A DNA stretch of 64,000 nt from Dactylosporangium siamense (GCF_016862795.1 NZ_BONQ01000126.1:124001-188000); one strand, 5' to 3'; shown: positions 27,565-36,291, numbered from the stretch's first letter. A program made the numbers and translations. Notes: generated from the sequence alone by a model not told the origin.

Positions 27565-28644
27565 GTGCCGGAGACGGACCGGTTCGCCCGGCAGCGCCTG
27601 ATCCCCCGCTGGGACCAGACGAAACTCGCGCAGGCCACCGCTGTCGTGGTCGGCGTCGGGGCCCTGGGCAATGAGGTGGCGAAGAACCTGGCACTGGCCG
27701 GGATCGGCCGGCTCGTGCTGTGCGACCCGGACACGGTGTCCGCGGCGAACCTCAGCCGGTCGGTGCTGTTCACCGGCCGGGACGTGGGCCGGCCTAAGGT
27801 CGACGCGGCGGCGGACGCGATCGGGATCCTCGCGCCCGATGTTGTGGTCGAGGCCCGGCGGGCGGATCTTGTCGCCGGGGTCGGCATGGGCGAGCTCGCC
27901 GACGCCGGGGTGGTGCTCGGCTGCCTCGACTCCCGGCGGGCCCGGCTGCAGCTGCTCGGGCGGGCGGCGATGTGCGGCGCGCGGCTGGTCGACGGCGGCA
28001 CCCACCCGTGGGGCGGTGAGGTGCGGGTGCGGCTGGACCCGGCCGAGCCGTGCCACGCGTGCGGTCTGACGGTGCGGCAGCGGGCCGAGCCCGACTCGCC
28101 GGTCAGCTGCGACGGGCTCGTCGCCGCCGGCAACCCGGCCGCCGCGTCGATCCTGTCGACGAGTCTCGTCGGCGGGTGGATGGTGACGGCGGCGGCCAGG
28201 CTGCTGCTGGATGAGCCGCTGCCGTGGCGGTTCCTACAGGTCGACTCGGCCACGGGACACACCGCGCCGGTCTCGGTGACACTCGATCCGCGATGCGCGC
28301 ACCATCGTCCGGCCGGTCTGATCACATTGGCGGACGTCGACCAGAATGCCACCGTCGGGCAGTTGATGTCGACTCTTCCGACGGGGGCGCAACCGCTCGC
28401 TTGGGGGGTGTTTTCACTTCCGGGAGTCTGCTATCACTGTAACGGTACCTATGATCCCGGTTCCCGGCCTGGCGTCGGCACTTCCGTCTGTCCCCACTGC
28501 GGTTCCCAGAACAGACCCCGACAGGGTCGTGACATCAGCGTCGTCGCACCCGCGACGCGATTGGCGGATCTTGGTGTGGCTCGTGAGGAATATCTGCCCG
28601 TGCGACTGCCGGAAGGGGATTTCCGTTGGCTTCGGCTGAGATGA
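27565..28644 (+). CDS. E1-like ThiF/MoeB-family ubiquitin-activating enzyme
   Basis: A 359-residue protein from GTG 27565, three bases after the RING gene. The Rossmann adenylation site is clear: VVVGVGALGNEVAKNLALAGI (residues ~27-47), LCDPDTVSAANLSRSVLF and RPKVDAAADAI. Later come GCLDSRRAR, PCHACG (C163, C166) and SCDGLVAAGNPAAASI, where C182 is a candidate thioester Cys. The last ~105 residues add a domain with a zinc ribbon (CYHC at 289-292, CPHC at 309-312), unusual for simple ThiF proteins. E1 enzymes adenylate the C-terminus of a ubiquitin-like protein and pass it on as a thioester. The E2 follows directly with an ATGA overlap, supporting a full conjugation cascade. Confidence 0.9.
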   Translation: MPETDRFARQRLIPRWDQTKLAQATAVVVGVGALGNEVAKNLALAGIGRLVLCDPDTVSAANLSRSVLFTGRDVGRPKVDAAADAIGILAPDVVVEARRADLVAGVGMGELADAGVVLGCLDSRRARLQLLGRAAMCGARLVDGGTHPWGGEVRVRLDPAEPCHACGLTVRQRAEPDSPVSCDGLVAAGNPAAASILSTSLVGGWMVTAAARLLLDEPLPWRFLQVDSATGHTAPVSVTLDPRCAHHRPAGLITLADVDQNATVGQLMSTLPTGAQPLAWGVFSLPGVCYHCNGTYDPGSRPGVGTSVCPHCGSQNRPRQGRDISVVAPATRLADLGVAREEYLPVRLPEGDFRWLRLR

Positions 28645-30110
28645 GGCAGCCCGACCGGCGCGCATATCTTCCCGACTACGGCGACGAGGCCGAGTCGCTG
28701 CTGCCGGCCGAGGACCAGATCGACTGGCAGGACCGCGACCGGTTGCTGCTGGCGATGGCGCGGCTGTTTCCCACGCAGACCGCTGCCGCGCCGCTGCTGC
28801 GTTCCATCCGGGTCCCCGCCGAGCACATCCCGCCGTGGGGTGACGGCGACGCGGAGAGCTGGTGGACCTCGATGTTCGCCCAGCTCGACAACGGGCTGCT
28901 CAGCGATCCCTACCGCCGGCTGATCGGCGCCGCGCACCGGCGATACCGGCGCAACACGGTGCTGAGCGACCTGTTCGGGCGGTACCTGACGGAGGACCCG
29001 CAGACCCCGGAGATGTGCCACGTGTTCGTCCGGGCCGGCACCGACGGGGACCGGACCAACGCCACCGAGGTCCTCGAACAGCTCGGTCTGCGGCCCGTCG
29101 AGGACTGGCGGACCGATCACACGGTGTCCTTCAGCGTCAACACCGCGGACCACGCCACCGTCGGGCGGCTGCTGCACGACACTCAGCTCGGCTTCACGGT
29201 CGTGCCCCCCGGCCAGGCCAACTACCTGCTCCGGGAGCTCTACGTCCAGGGTCCGGACGGCTCCAGGTTCCGCCTGGTCGACGCGCCGGCGCAGCAGACC
29301 GTCGGCGCGGTCGCCGGGGAGGTGGTCAGCCACCAGTACCAGGACGACGACGAGGTCGAGGCGAACCGGCCGACGGTCGTGGACAAGGTCGACGGCAGAG
29401 GCGACCTGACGCGGGTCGGCGGCGACCAGACCCTCGACGAGGCCGGGTTCGAAGAGGGCGACAACATGCGCATCGGCTGGGAGGGGCGGGCCGGGGCGGT
29501 CAACCCCGTCGACTGGCAGAACGCGCTGGACCGCGTCTACAAGCAGATCCGGCTGTTCGCGGAGGGTCACCCCGACGTGAAGATGTGGGCCGATTCGATG
29601 AGCACCCCGACCGAATATGAGATCGCGTTCCGCCGGAAGAGTTTCGCGCCGCCGGAGCACCCCGGTCAGGAACCCGCCGTCATTGAGGCACACAAGGTCC
29701 GGATCGCCCTGGGCGCCGATTTCCCCGAGGTCGCCCCGAATGTGTTCTGGCTGACCCCGATCTTCCATCCCAATGTCTTTCCGATGTACGACTGCGAGGC
29801 CGCTCGCGGACGACCGGACCTCCGCGGGTTCGTCTGCCTGGGCATGCTCGCCGAATCGTGGCAGCCGGCGCTCGACTTCGGTGACCTCATCCAGACTTTG
29901 ATCGACATCGCTGGATACCGGAACTATGAGTTGTATCAGGTCTCCACCGGCCGGGACGGGCCGATGTGGCGTGCCAACTATTTCGACCGCGACGCCGCCC
30001 GGTGGGCCAACGACCACCAGGCCGCGATCGTCGGGATCGGAGGGTCGACGCTCGTGCCCCACCACGCGACACGACCGGGTTATCCGAATGTCATCATCCC
30101 CGTGGACTGA
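28641..30110 (+). CDS. EAD1-Ubl-E2 fusion (ubiquitin-conjugating enzyme)
   Basis: A 489-residue protein; ATG 28641 overlaps the E1 stop (ATGA). Residues ~30-115 are a second EAD1 (LLLAMARLFPTQTAAAPLLRSI, SWWTSMFAQLDNGLLSDPYRRLI, YRRNTVLSDLF). Residues ~120-190 are an unassigned segment. Residues ~197-288 look like a YukD-type ubiquitin fold: hairpin LRELYVQGPDGSRFRLVD, helix QTVGAVAGEVV, and the late motif GGDQTLDEAGFEEGDNMRIG. Residues ~290-450 are an E2/UBC core with the HPN motif (H376-P377-N378) and catalytic Cys399 in FVCLGMLAESWQPALDFGDLIQTLI. The Ubl is internal and lacks a free GlyGly end, so it may be a docking or allosteric module rather than the conjugated tag. The EAD1 gives a direct physical route to the EAD1-CHAT protease. 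The E2 and EAD1 calls are strong; the Ubl call is moderate. Confidence 0.85.
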   Translation: MRQPDRRAYLPDYGDEAESLLPAEDQIDWQDRDRLLLAMARLFPTQTAAAPLLRSIRVPAEHIPPWGDGDAESWWTSMFAQLDNGLLSDPYRRLIGAAHRRYRRNTVLSDLFGRYLTEDPQTPEMCHVFVRAGTDGDRTNATEVLEQLGLRPVEDWRTDHTVSFSVNTADHATVGRLLHDTQLGFTVVPPGQANYLLRELYVQGPDGSRFRLVDAPAQQTVGAVAGEVVSHQYQDDDEVEANRPTVVDKVDGRGDLTRVGGDQTLDEAGFEEGDNMRIGWEGRAGAVNPVDWQNALDRVYKQIRLFAEGHPDVKMWADSMSTPTEYEIAFRRKSFAPPEHPGQEPAVIEAHKVRIALGADFPEVAPNVFWLTPIFHPNVFPMYDCEAARGRPDLRGFVCLGMLAESWQPALDFGDLIQTLIDIAGYRNYELYQVSTGRDGPMWRANYFDRDAARWANDHQAAIVGIGGSTLVPHHATRPGYPNVIIPVD

Positions 30111-30117
30111 TGACGAG

Positions 30118-31110
30118 ATGAGCATCGCCGTCGACGTCTACCGGTCCGACGACTACGTCAAGGTCGGGCGGGTCTCGCTGCACAGCCTGCTGCGCGGGGT
30201 GTTCGAGGACGTCCTCGGCCAGTCCCTCGACGACGCCAGGTTCACCCTCGACCTGCACGCGGTGGAGGACCTGCGGGAGCTGACGGGCCCCCCGGCGATG
30301 ATCAATCTGCGGCGCAGCCACGGGTTCCTCAACGTGCGGATCAGCCGCAAAGGGGTCCTGCTCTACCAGCATCCGCACTCCATCCAGGAGCTGGTCGGCC
30401 GGCCGTTGCAGCGCATGCTGACGCTGCTGCAGCCGGAGGAGACCCACTGGGGCTACGGCATCGCCGGTCCCGGCATGGAACGGGTGTCGCTGGTGCGCCC
30501 GGCCCCGCGCCCCGCCGGGGTCGTCGAGGTGCGCACGACGTCCGGCAGACCCCGGGTGTTCCACCTGGAAGCGGTGCAGGAACCGGACCCCCCGACGGCG
30601 ACGCCCGCCGACCTCGGGGTCACCGCCGGCGGCACCGGCGACCGGGACCTGCTCGCGCTGACCCCGGAGGTCCACGACGGGTTCGTGCGTTCGACCCCGT
30701 TCTCCTCCGACGTCGAGGAGGGCGGTTTCCTCGTCGGTGAGGTGTTCCTCGACGCGCAACGCCCCGGCCGGCACCTCATCCGGATGATCGACGCGCTGCC
30801 CGCGGAGCGCACCGGCGCCTCGATGCTGCAGTTCACGTTCACCGGGGAGAGCTTCCTGCGGATCAATGACATCATCGCCAGGCGCGGACCGCAGTTCCGG
30901 CTCATCGGCTGGTACCACACGCATCTGTTCCCGGCGACCGACGCGATCGGGCTGTCCAGCATCGACGTCGAGCTGCACGCACGGATGTTCCGGCGCCCGT
31001 GGCAGGTCGCGGCCCTGGTCAACCTCGACGGGTCGACGCGGACGCTGCGGGTCTACGGCTGGGACGGCACCACCATGCACGACCTGCCCTACCAGGTGGC
31101 GGCCCGGTGA
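30118..31110 (+). CDS. JAB/JAMM metallopeptidase (deubiquitinase-like)
   Basis: A 330-residue product starting at ATG 30118, 7 bases after the E2 stop; an earlier ATG at 30110 stops at once. The first ~180 residues form an unrecognised mostly beta domain. Residues ~180-330 are a JAMM fold: VEEGGFLVGEVF (candidate catalytic Glu200/201), WYHTHLFP giving zinc ligands His267 and His269, and SSIDVE giving Ser280/281 and Asp283. The H-x-H to S-x-x-D spacing is about three residues longer than in the classical motif. Such enzymes remove or mature ubiquitin-like tags. The first stop of the next gene overlaps as GTGA. Together with E1, E2 and RING this completes a write-and-erase set. Confidence 0.88.
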   Translation: MSIAVDVYRSDDYVKVGRVSLHSLLRGVFEDVLGQSLDDARFTLDLHAVEDLRELTGPPAMINLRRSHGFLNVRISRKGVLLYQHPHSIQELVGRPLQRMLTLLQPEETHWGYGIAGPGMERVSLVRPAPRPAGVVEVRTTSGRPRVFHLEAVQEPDPPTATPADLGVTAGGTGDRDLLALTPEVHDGFVRSTPFSSDVEEGGFLVGEVFLDAQRPGRHLIRMIDALPAERTGASMLQFTFTGESFLRINDIIARRGPQFRLIGWYHTHLFPATDAIGLSSIDVELHARMFRRPWQVAALVNLDGSTRTLRVYGWDGTTMHDLPYQVAAR

Positions 31111-32045
31111 CCGCGACGGCGACCGCCGTGTCGGTGCTGCGCTGGGCGGCGGACCCGCTCGGCAGCCACCCGACCGGTGACCTGCGGCGGATCGGTGACC
31201 TGGCGACGCCCGACGCCGAAGCGGTGCGGTCGGTCGAGTCGTTCGCCGGGGCGTGCGCCGCGCGGCTCGGCGCCGGTGCGCCGGCATTCGGCGACCCGGC
31301 CCCGGTCGGCCTCGGGCCGCTGCTGATGGCCGCGGCGGTCGGCGGCAGGTTCGAACCGGTGCTCGCGGGCCAGCTCGCCGCCGCGGTGCCGGAACCGGCG
31401 ACCGGTTGGGGCGAGCTCGTCGCCCGGCACGGCCTCGTCACGGCGATGCTGGAGGCGCCCGGCGGGGCCGGCCGTCAGCAGGCGCCACTGGACCTCACCG
31501 GGCGGTTGCGGGCCTGTTCGCCGCTCACCGACGTGCTGCGACACCCCGTCGACGAACGGCGCGGCCGCGACGCGGCCCGGCGCCGGTTCGCCGCTCTGCT
31601 CGACCGTCGGCGCGGGCCGGCGGTCCTCGCAGCGGTGCTGGCCAGGCCCGAGTCCGACGCCATGACGCTCAACTGGCGGGCAGAGCTGCTGGAGCGGCTG
31701 CGGCAGCTGGACCCGGCACTGATGCTGGACGTCTACGAACGGGCGTGCCTGGTCCACACCGCGGACTGGGCCGAGCTCAACGCCTGGGCCGACGCGCAGC
31801 TGAACCGCTCCGGCGTCCCCGCCGCGTTGCCGGTGGCGGTGCTGCGCTACTGGGCACCGCTGGCCAGGACGCGGCGCGACGAGGAAGGCCGGCGGCAGGC
31901 CCGGCGCTACACGGCCGGCGACCCCGGCGAAGCCGACGCTCCGACGACGACGATGGCTGGGCGGATCCTGTTGCGTCCCGAGTTGTACGACCGTGTCCTG
32001 CACCAGGTGCTGCGGCACCGGCTGCTCGCGGTGGAGGCCGCATGA
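31107..32045 (+). CDS. Unknown helical protein X of the conflict operon (312 aa)
   Basis: GTG 31107 overlaps the JAB stop (GTGA) and the gene ends in an ATGA overlap with the AAA+ gene, so it is certainly translated as part of the operon. The 312-residue product is rich in Ala, Leu and Arg and appears almost all helical (GPLLMAAAVGGRFEPVLAGQ, NWRAELLERLRQLDPALMLD, LRPELYDRVLHQVLRHRLLA). There is no Cys cluster, P-loop, signal peptide or membrane segment. Its fixed place before the AAA+ ATPase suggests a dedicated partner or lid-binding subunit of that ATPase. It may match one of the unnamed X domains of FtsH-type ternary systems, but I cannot assign which. Confidence 0.8.
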   Translation: MTATATAVSVLRWAADPLGSHPTGDLRRIGDLATPDAEAVRSVESFAGACAARLGAGAPAFGDPAPVGLGPLLMAAAVGGRFEPVLAGQLAAAVPEPATGWGELVARHGLVTAMLEAPGGAGRQQAPLDLTGRLRACSPLTDVLRHPVDERRGRDAARRRFAALLDRRRGPAVLAAVLARPESDAMTLNWRAELLERLRQLDPALMLDVYERACLVHTADWAELNAWADAQLNRSGVPAALPVAVLRYWAPLARTRRDEEGRRQARRYTAGDPGEADAPTTTMAGRILLRPELYDRVLHQVLRHRLLAVEAA

Positions 32046-34075
32046 CCGGCCGGATCGTGGTGGAGCTGGCGCCGCTCGGCGACCGGGTGCAGGAGTTCAC
32101 CGACCGGTGCACGCTGGCCGGCGCCGACGAGCCGGACCTGACCCTCGGGCAGCTGCTGTCCGAGGTCCCCGCGGTGGGGCGCCGGCCGTTCGACGCCGAC
32201 CTGCTCGGGATCCGCGTCGCGCGGCTGCGGGTGCGGGTGTGGCAGCCCGCGGCCGGCGAGCCCGTACACCTGCCACCGGGACTGACCGTCGAGCGCCTCG
32301 GCGGTGCCACCGACGGCCCCGCAGCCGGCCCCGAACCGTCGCCCAGCCCCCGAACCGAACCCGCCGCCGAACACGCTGCCGAGCACATTGCCGAACCGGC
32401 GACGGCGCACCCGGAGCAGCTCACCGAGAAGGCCGCCGTCCGGGTTGTGCACAAGCCGGAGATCGACCGTTGCGCCGCCTACCTCGACAGTGGTCTGTCG
32501 GTGCTCGTGCGGTGCGAGAAGCTGCTCGTGGAGCACCTCGCCGGGGAGATCGCCGGGCGGTCGGGGCGCAGCGTGCAGATCGTCCAGGCACAGCCCGCCG
32601 GCACCGGCCGGCAGACGATCGGCCTCGGTGGCGGACAGAGCGGACGCCGGCAGGAGATCCTCGCCGCCCTGCAGACAGCCGTGCGCGAGGCGAAAGCCAA
32701 CACGGTCGTCGTCGTGCCGCACCTGGACCTGCTCGCCGGCGGCAACGACACGGCACTCAACCCCGAGGCCCGGGAGCTGACCGACGTCGTGTACGAACGC
32801 AGCGACTGTGTGCTGCTCGCGTTCATCGACCCGTCCCTCGCGGTGCCGGAGGTGCTGGCGAACCGGTTCGCGGTGCGGATCGAGTTCGACATCCTCCCCC
32901 GCGTCGTCGCCGGACCCGGTGACACCCGCATCCCGGTCGCCGACGCCTTGGTGACGCGGGAGGAGGCGGCCGCGTTCGACGGCTTCCGGGCGCAGGAACT
33001 GTACAAGCACATCGCCGGTTTCAACGCCGTGCGGCTGCGGCACGCGCTGCGCTTCGCGCTGCACCAGCACCGGCACACACACGCGACGTTCGAGGATCTC
33101 GTCGCGGAGTTGCGGGTCTTCAAGGCCGCGACGTCCAGCGCGTTCGAGGTGCCCAACGTCGAGTTCACCGACATCGGCGGCTACGACGACGTGCGGCACC
33201 AGATCTTCCGGGCGCTGCGGCTGCTCGGCAAGGCCGACGACCTGCCGCAGAAGCTGCGCAACGAACTCGTCCCGCGAGGATTCATCTTCCACGGGCCGCC
33301 CGGCACCGGCAAGACACTGTTCGCGAAGGCGACCGCGAACGCGTTGAACGCCACGATCCAGGTGGTGTCGGGGCCGGAGGTCACCGACATGTACGTCGGG
33401 GAGAGCGAACGCAAGGTCCGGGAGATCTTCGCGGAGGCCCGGCGCAACGCCCCGGCCGTCATCGTGTTCGACGAGTTCGACTCGATCGCCAGCCGGCGCA
33501 GCGGCCGTGAGGACGGCGGCAGCCGCGCCGGCAACGCCATGGTGGCGCAGCTGCTGACCGAGCTCGACGGATTCCGGCCGGAGGTGCCGGTCCTCGTCAT
33601 CGGCACGACGAACCGGTTGGACATCATCGACGACGCGCTGCTGCGGCCGAGCCGGTTCCAGCCGGTCCACATCGACCTGCCGGACCTGTCGGCGCGGCGG
33701 GCGATCGCGGAGGTCCACAGCAGACACTTCGAGGTGCCGGCCGGTGAGGCGGTGCTGGACCGCATCGCACTGGCGACCGCCGGGATGAACGGCGACGAGA
33801 TCCGTTCGGTGTTCCGCGACGCGCGGGCCGGGGAGGTCCTCGGCGATCCGCCCGGCCCGGTCGACGCGCGGCGCCTCGGGGAGCTCGTCGGTGCGCTGCG
33901 GCAGGCGGGCCAGGACCGTGACGTCAGCCGCGGCCAGCACGGGGTCCGCCCCGCGGGGCAGGCCAGGGTGATGCTCGCCATCGACACCGGGCGCCGGGCA
34001 CCGGCGACCACCACGATCACCGTCGACCCGGACGCGGATCGGGACGAAGGACAGGGAGAGGCGACCGGAGCATGA
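32042..34075 (+). CDS. Cdc48/FtsH-type AAA+ ATPase with degenerate first AAA domain
   Basis: A 677-residue protein, coupled at both ends by ATGA overlaps. An N-terminal beta region and an Ala/Glu/Pro linker lead to a first AAA-like domain (~residues 145-320). Its P-loop is lost (LSVLVRCEKLLVEHLA) and its Walker B reads TVVVVPHLDLL with no acidic pair, so it probably binds no ATP. The second domain (~375-620) is canonical: FTDIGGYDDVRHQIF, Walker A GPPGTGKT near 418-425, pore loop MYVGESERKVREIF, Walker B VIVFDEFDSIASRR near 473-482, sensor GTTNRLD and arginine finger LLRPSRF. There is no HEXXH peptidase and no membrane segment, so it is not an FtsH protease proper. It is probably an unfoldase or switch that works on ubiquitin-like-tagged proteins, as Cdc48 does, or on the propeller/vWA complex. 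Confidence 0.9.
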   Translation: MTGRIVVELAPLGDRVQEFTDRCTLAGADEPDLTLGQLLSEVPAVGRRPFDADLLGIRVARLRVRVWQPAAGEPVHLPPGLTVERLGGATDGPAAGPEPSPSPRTEPAAEHAAEHIAEPATAHPEQLTEKAAVRVVHKPEIDRCAAYLDSGLSVLVRCEKLLVEHLAGEIAGRSGRSVQIVQAQPAGTGRQTIGLGGGQSGRRQEILAALQTAVREAKANTVVVVPHLDLLAGGNDTALNPEARELTDVVYERSDCVLLAFIDPSLAVPEVLANRFAVRIEFDILPRVVAGPGDTRIPVADALVTREEAAAFDGFRAQELYKHIAGFNAVRLRHALRFALHQHRHTHATFEDLVAELRVFKAATSSAFEVPNVEFTDIGGYDDVRHQIFRALRLLGKADDLPQKLRNELVPRGFIFHGPPGTGKTLFAKATANALNATIQVVSGPEVTDMYVGESERKVREIFAEARRNAPAVIVFDEFDSIASRRSGREDGGSRAGNAMVAQLLTELDGFRPEVPVLVIGTTNRLDIIDDALLRPSRFQPVHIDLPDLSARRAIAEVHSRHFEVPAGEAVLDRIALATAGMNGDEIRSVFRDARAGEVLGDPPGPVDARRLGELVGALRQAGQDRDVSRGQHGVRPAGQARVMLAIDTGRRAPATTTITVDPDADRDEGQGEATGA

Positions 34076-35253
34076 CGAAGCACCTCGATCCGCGACTGCG
34101 ACGGCTGGCCCTGACGTTCGCCGCCCGCCTCACCGAACTCGGCGAGGGCTACGTCTCCCGTGAGGAGGCGGTCCAGCTGCTCGGCCTTTCCGCGTTGTGC
34201 CGCGAACACATCCTGCTGATCGGCCCGCCGGGCACGGCGAAGACGGCCCTGGTCGAGGAGTTCAGCCGGATGCTGCAGGCGAAGTCGTTCGCCTACCTGC
34301 TGACCAGGTTCACCGAACCGGCGGAGCTGTTCGGTGCCATCGACGTGCGGAGCTTCCAGAAGGACGGCACCTATCACGTCAACACCGAAGGCATGCTGCC
34401 CCGGGCCGAGTTCGTGTTCCTCGACGAACTGTTCCACGGCAGCAGCGCGATCCTGAACACGCTGCTCACCCTCGTCAACGAGCGGGTCTTCTACAACGGC
34501 GCCAAACCGGAGCCGGCCGCGCTGCAGTCGATGATCGCGGCCAGCAACGACCTGCCGGACGACCCGACGCTCCTGGCGTTCTGCGACAGGTTCCTGTTCC
34601 GCTGCCGTCTCGACTACGTCGGCGACGACGCGATCGAACGGCTCCTCACCGTCGGCTGGGAGGCCGAGCAGCACCAGATCCGGTCGCCGGACCGGCCGGC
34701 CCGGGAACCGGACACGTTCGAACTCGCCGACCTGCGGACGCTGCAGGCCGCCGTCGCCGACGTCGACGTGTCCCCCGTCGTGGGTGAGCTGTCGAAGATC
34801 CTGCTGACGCTGCGGGAGGAGGCCGTCCAGTTCTCCGACCGGCGGGCCGTGAAGGCGCAGAAGGCGATCGCGGCCAGTGCGCTGCTCGCCGGTCGCGGCA
34901 CCGCCGAGTCGGCCGACCTGGGGGTCCTGGCGAGCCTGTGGAACAACGCCTACGACGAGACCGCGATCCGCCGCGTCCTGGAAGGCCACGGCGTCGCCGT
35001 CGCCGACCCTGCGGCGCCGAGCCGCACCCTGGAGGAGGTCAGGTTCGACGTGCGGCAGGTCGAGACGGACCTCCCCCATGTCGTCGCCGCCGAGGAGCAC
35101 CGGCATCTGCTGCGCCGGCTGGGGCGGTTGCTCGCCGAGGTCCGCGCCGGGCATCCACAGGCACACGACCTGCTCGGGCAGATCCAGCAGGCGCAGACCC
35201 GTGTCCTGCGGGCGTTGCAGGACCTGTCCGGCGAGGAGGGTTTCGATGTGTAA
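34072..35253 (+). CDS. MoxR-family AAA+ ATPase
   Basis: A 393-residue protein with ATG 34072 overlapping the previous stop. Hallmarks are the MoxR start EGYVSREEAVQLLGLSALCREHILLIGPPGTAKT (Walker A, residues 51-58), TRFTEPAELFGAIDV, Walker B FVFLDELFHGSS (residues ~114-125), NTLLTLVNERVFYNG, and sensor IAASNDLP. This resembles the RavA/MoxR branch more than the magnesium-chelatase branch. MoxR ATPases usually act on a vWA partner; here the only vWA candidates are the C-terminal parts of the two giant propeller proteins. Its presence beside a Cdc48-like AAA+ gives the operon two different NTP-driven machines. The C-terminal 120 residues are helical and may bind the next gene's product. Confidence 0.93.
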   Translation: MTKHLDPRLRRLALTFAARLTELGEGYVSREEAVQLLGLSALCREHILLIGPPGTAKTALVEEFSRMLQAKSFAYLLTRFTEPAELFGAIDVRSFQKDGTYHVNTEGMLPRAEFVFLDELFHGSSAILNTLLTLVNERVFYNGAKPEPAALQSMIAASNDLPDDPTLLAFCDRFLFRCRLDYVGDDAIERLLTVGWEAEQHQIRSPDRPAREPDTFELADLRTLQAAVADVDVSPVVGELSKILLTLREEAVQFSDRRAVKAQKAIAASALLAGRGTAESADLGVLASLWNNAYDETAIRRVLEGHGVAVADPAAPSRTLEEVRFDVRQVETDLPHVVAAEEHRHLLRRLGRLLAEVRAGHPQAHDLLGQIQQAQTRVLRALQDLSGEEGFDV

Positions 35254-36019
35254 CCCGCGCCGCATCCGGGTCTCCGCGACCCGTGAGCTGAACGAGGCGT
35301 GGCAGGAGCAGGTCGAGCGGGCCGTCACCCGGGTCGGTGCGGCCGTCGGCGTCGCCCGGCTGCGCGAACCGCTCGACGCCACCGTGGGCGGGCCGACGCT
35401 CGTGATGCTCGAACGGGCACTCGCGGCCGCCGACGGCTGGGTCCAGGACGGCGACGCGTTCCGCCGGGACCTCGACGGCGGCTACGTCACCTATCACGCC
35501 GACACCTCCGAGCTGGAGATCGTCGCCGAGGTCTCCGCCGAGGTCTCCGCCGGTGGCAGGGCGACCCGGACGATCGGCGGGCACCTCGACACGCGGATCG
35601 AGGCGACCGGGGTCGGGGTCTTCTACGACGACCTCTACGACGGCGTGACCGAGGACGACGCCCGTCGCAACGCCCAGGACGACCTGCGGCGCAACCTCGA
35701 CGCCGGGCGGCAACAGCTGCTCCGGGAGGCGGTCCAAGCCGAGGAACAGCGCCTCGCCGCCGACCTCGACCGAGCCGCCGGGGACCAGGCCGACATCCAG
35801 CTCGCGCGGGTGACCGCCGAACGCGAGACCGAACTGCGCCAGGAGGCGGCCCGGCGGCTGACCGCGATCGGGATCGAGGCCCGCGGCGCGTTCCACCGCA
35901 TCCTCGCCGACGCCTACCGCGACGCGATCCTCGCCTACGCGCGCACGCACGGTGCGGAGGGTCTGAGCGTCGTGGAACGCGACGGCGCGCTGGAGATCGA
36001 GTTCGAGCTGGAAGCCTGA
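35246..36019 (+). CDS. Unknown operon protein with coiled-coil segment (257 aa)
   Basis: ATG 35246 overlaps the end of the MoxR gene by 8 bases and has a strong GAGGAGG just upstream. The product starts with the distinctive MCNPRRIRVSATRELNEAWQ, then a middle beta region (GGYVTYHADTSELEIVAEVSAEVSA), and then a long charged helix (residues ~130-215, DDLRRNLDAGRQQLLREAVQAEEQ onward), likely a coiled coil. The end (GLSVVERDGALEIEFELEA) is beta. I recognise no enzyme motif. The coupling to MoxR and the coiled coil suggest a structural or bridging subunit of the ATPase complex. Similar MCNPRR-starting proteins beside MoxR genes are familiar to me from other actinobacteria, but their function is unknown. 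Confidence 0.8.
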   Translation: MCNPRRIRVSATRELNEAWQEQVERAVTRVGAAVGVARLREPLDATVGGPTLVMLERALAAADGWVQDGDAFRRDLDGGYVTYHADTSELEIVAEVSAEVSAGGRATRTIGGHLDTRIEATGVGVFYDDLYDGVTEDDARRNAQDDLRRNLDAGRQQLLREAVQAEEQRLAADLDRAAGDQADIQLARVTAERETELRQEAARRLTAIGIEARGAFHRILADAYRDAILAYARTHGAEGLSVVERDGALEIEFELEA

Positions 36020-36027
36020 GGTGCACG

Positions 36028-36291
36028 ATGCGAGTACGGGTCAGGTTCCGCTACCGGACGGACACCGGCGAGGTCGAGACGTTCGTCGTCGAGGACCTGC
36101 ACGACGGTCGGCCGCTGCCCGACCACGACGCCAGGCACGACGCGGCGGCGCTGGCAGTCGGCCGGGTGATCGACGCGAACCCGGTCATGTCGGAGGTCGT
36201 CGGTGAGACGGCACCCGAACCGGCCGACGCGATCCATCTGCCCGGCAGCGAGGAAGCGCCGACGGCCAGAGGCGAGGTGCACCGCTCGTGA
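36028..36291 (+). CDS. Small unknown protein (87 aa), possible ubiquitin-like hairpin
   Basis: ATG 36028 follows GAGGTG (36018-36023). The product opens with a beta hairpin (MRVRVRFRYRTDTGEVETFVVEDL) and then a helix (DARHDAAALAVGRVIDAN). The last 30 residues are acidic and look disordered (VGETAPEPADAIHLPGSEEAPT). The hairpin-plus-helix opening recalls the first half of a ubiquitin fold, but the second half is missing and there is no GlyGly end. The gene overlaps the next one as GTGA. It may be a small subunit or a processed tag; neither is demonstrable here. Confidence 0.7.
   Translation: MRVRVRFRYRTDTGEVETFVVEDLHDGRPLPDHDARHDAAALAVGRVIDANPVMSEVVGETAPEPADAIHLPGSEEAPTARGEVHRS

Noticed and set aside
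32042-34075. Calling the AAA+ protein a true FtsH protease
   Set aside because: There is no HEXXH zinc-peptidase motif and no membrane segment. Only the AAA core resembles FtsH/Cdc48.
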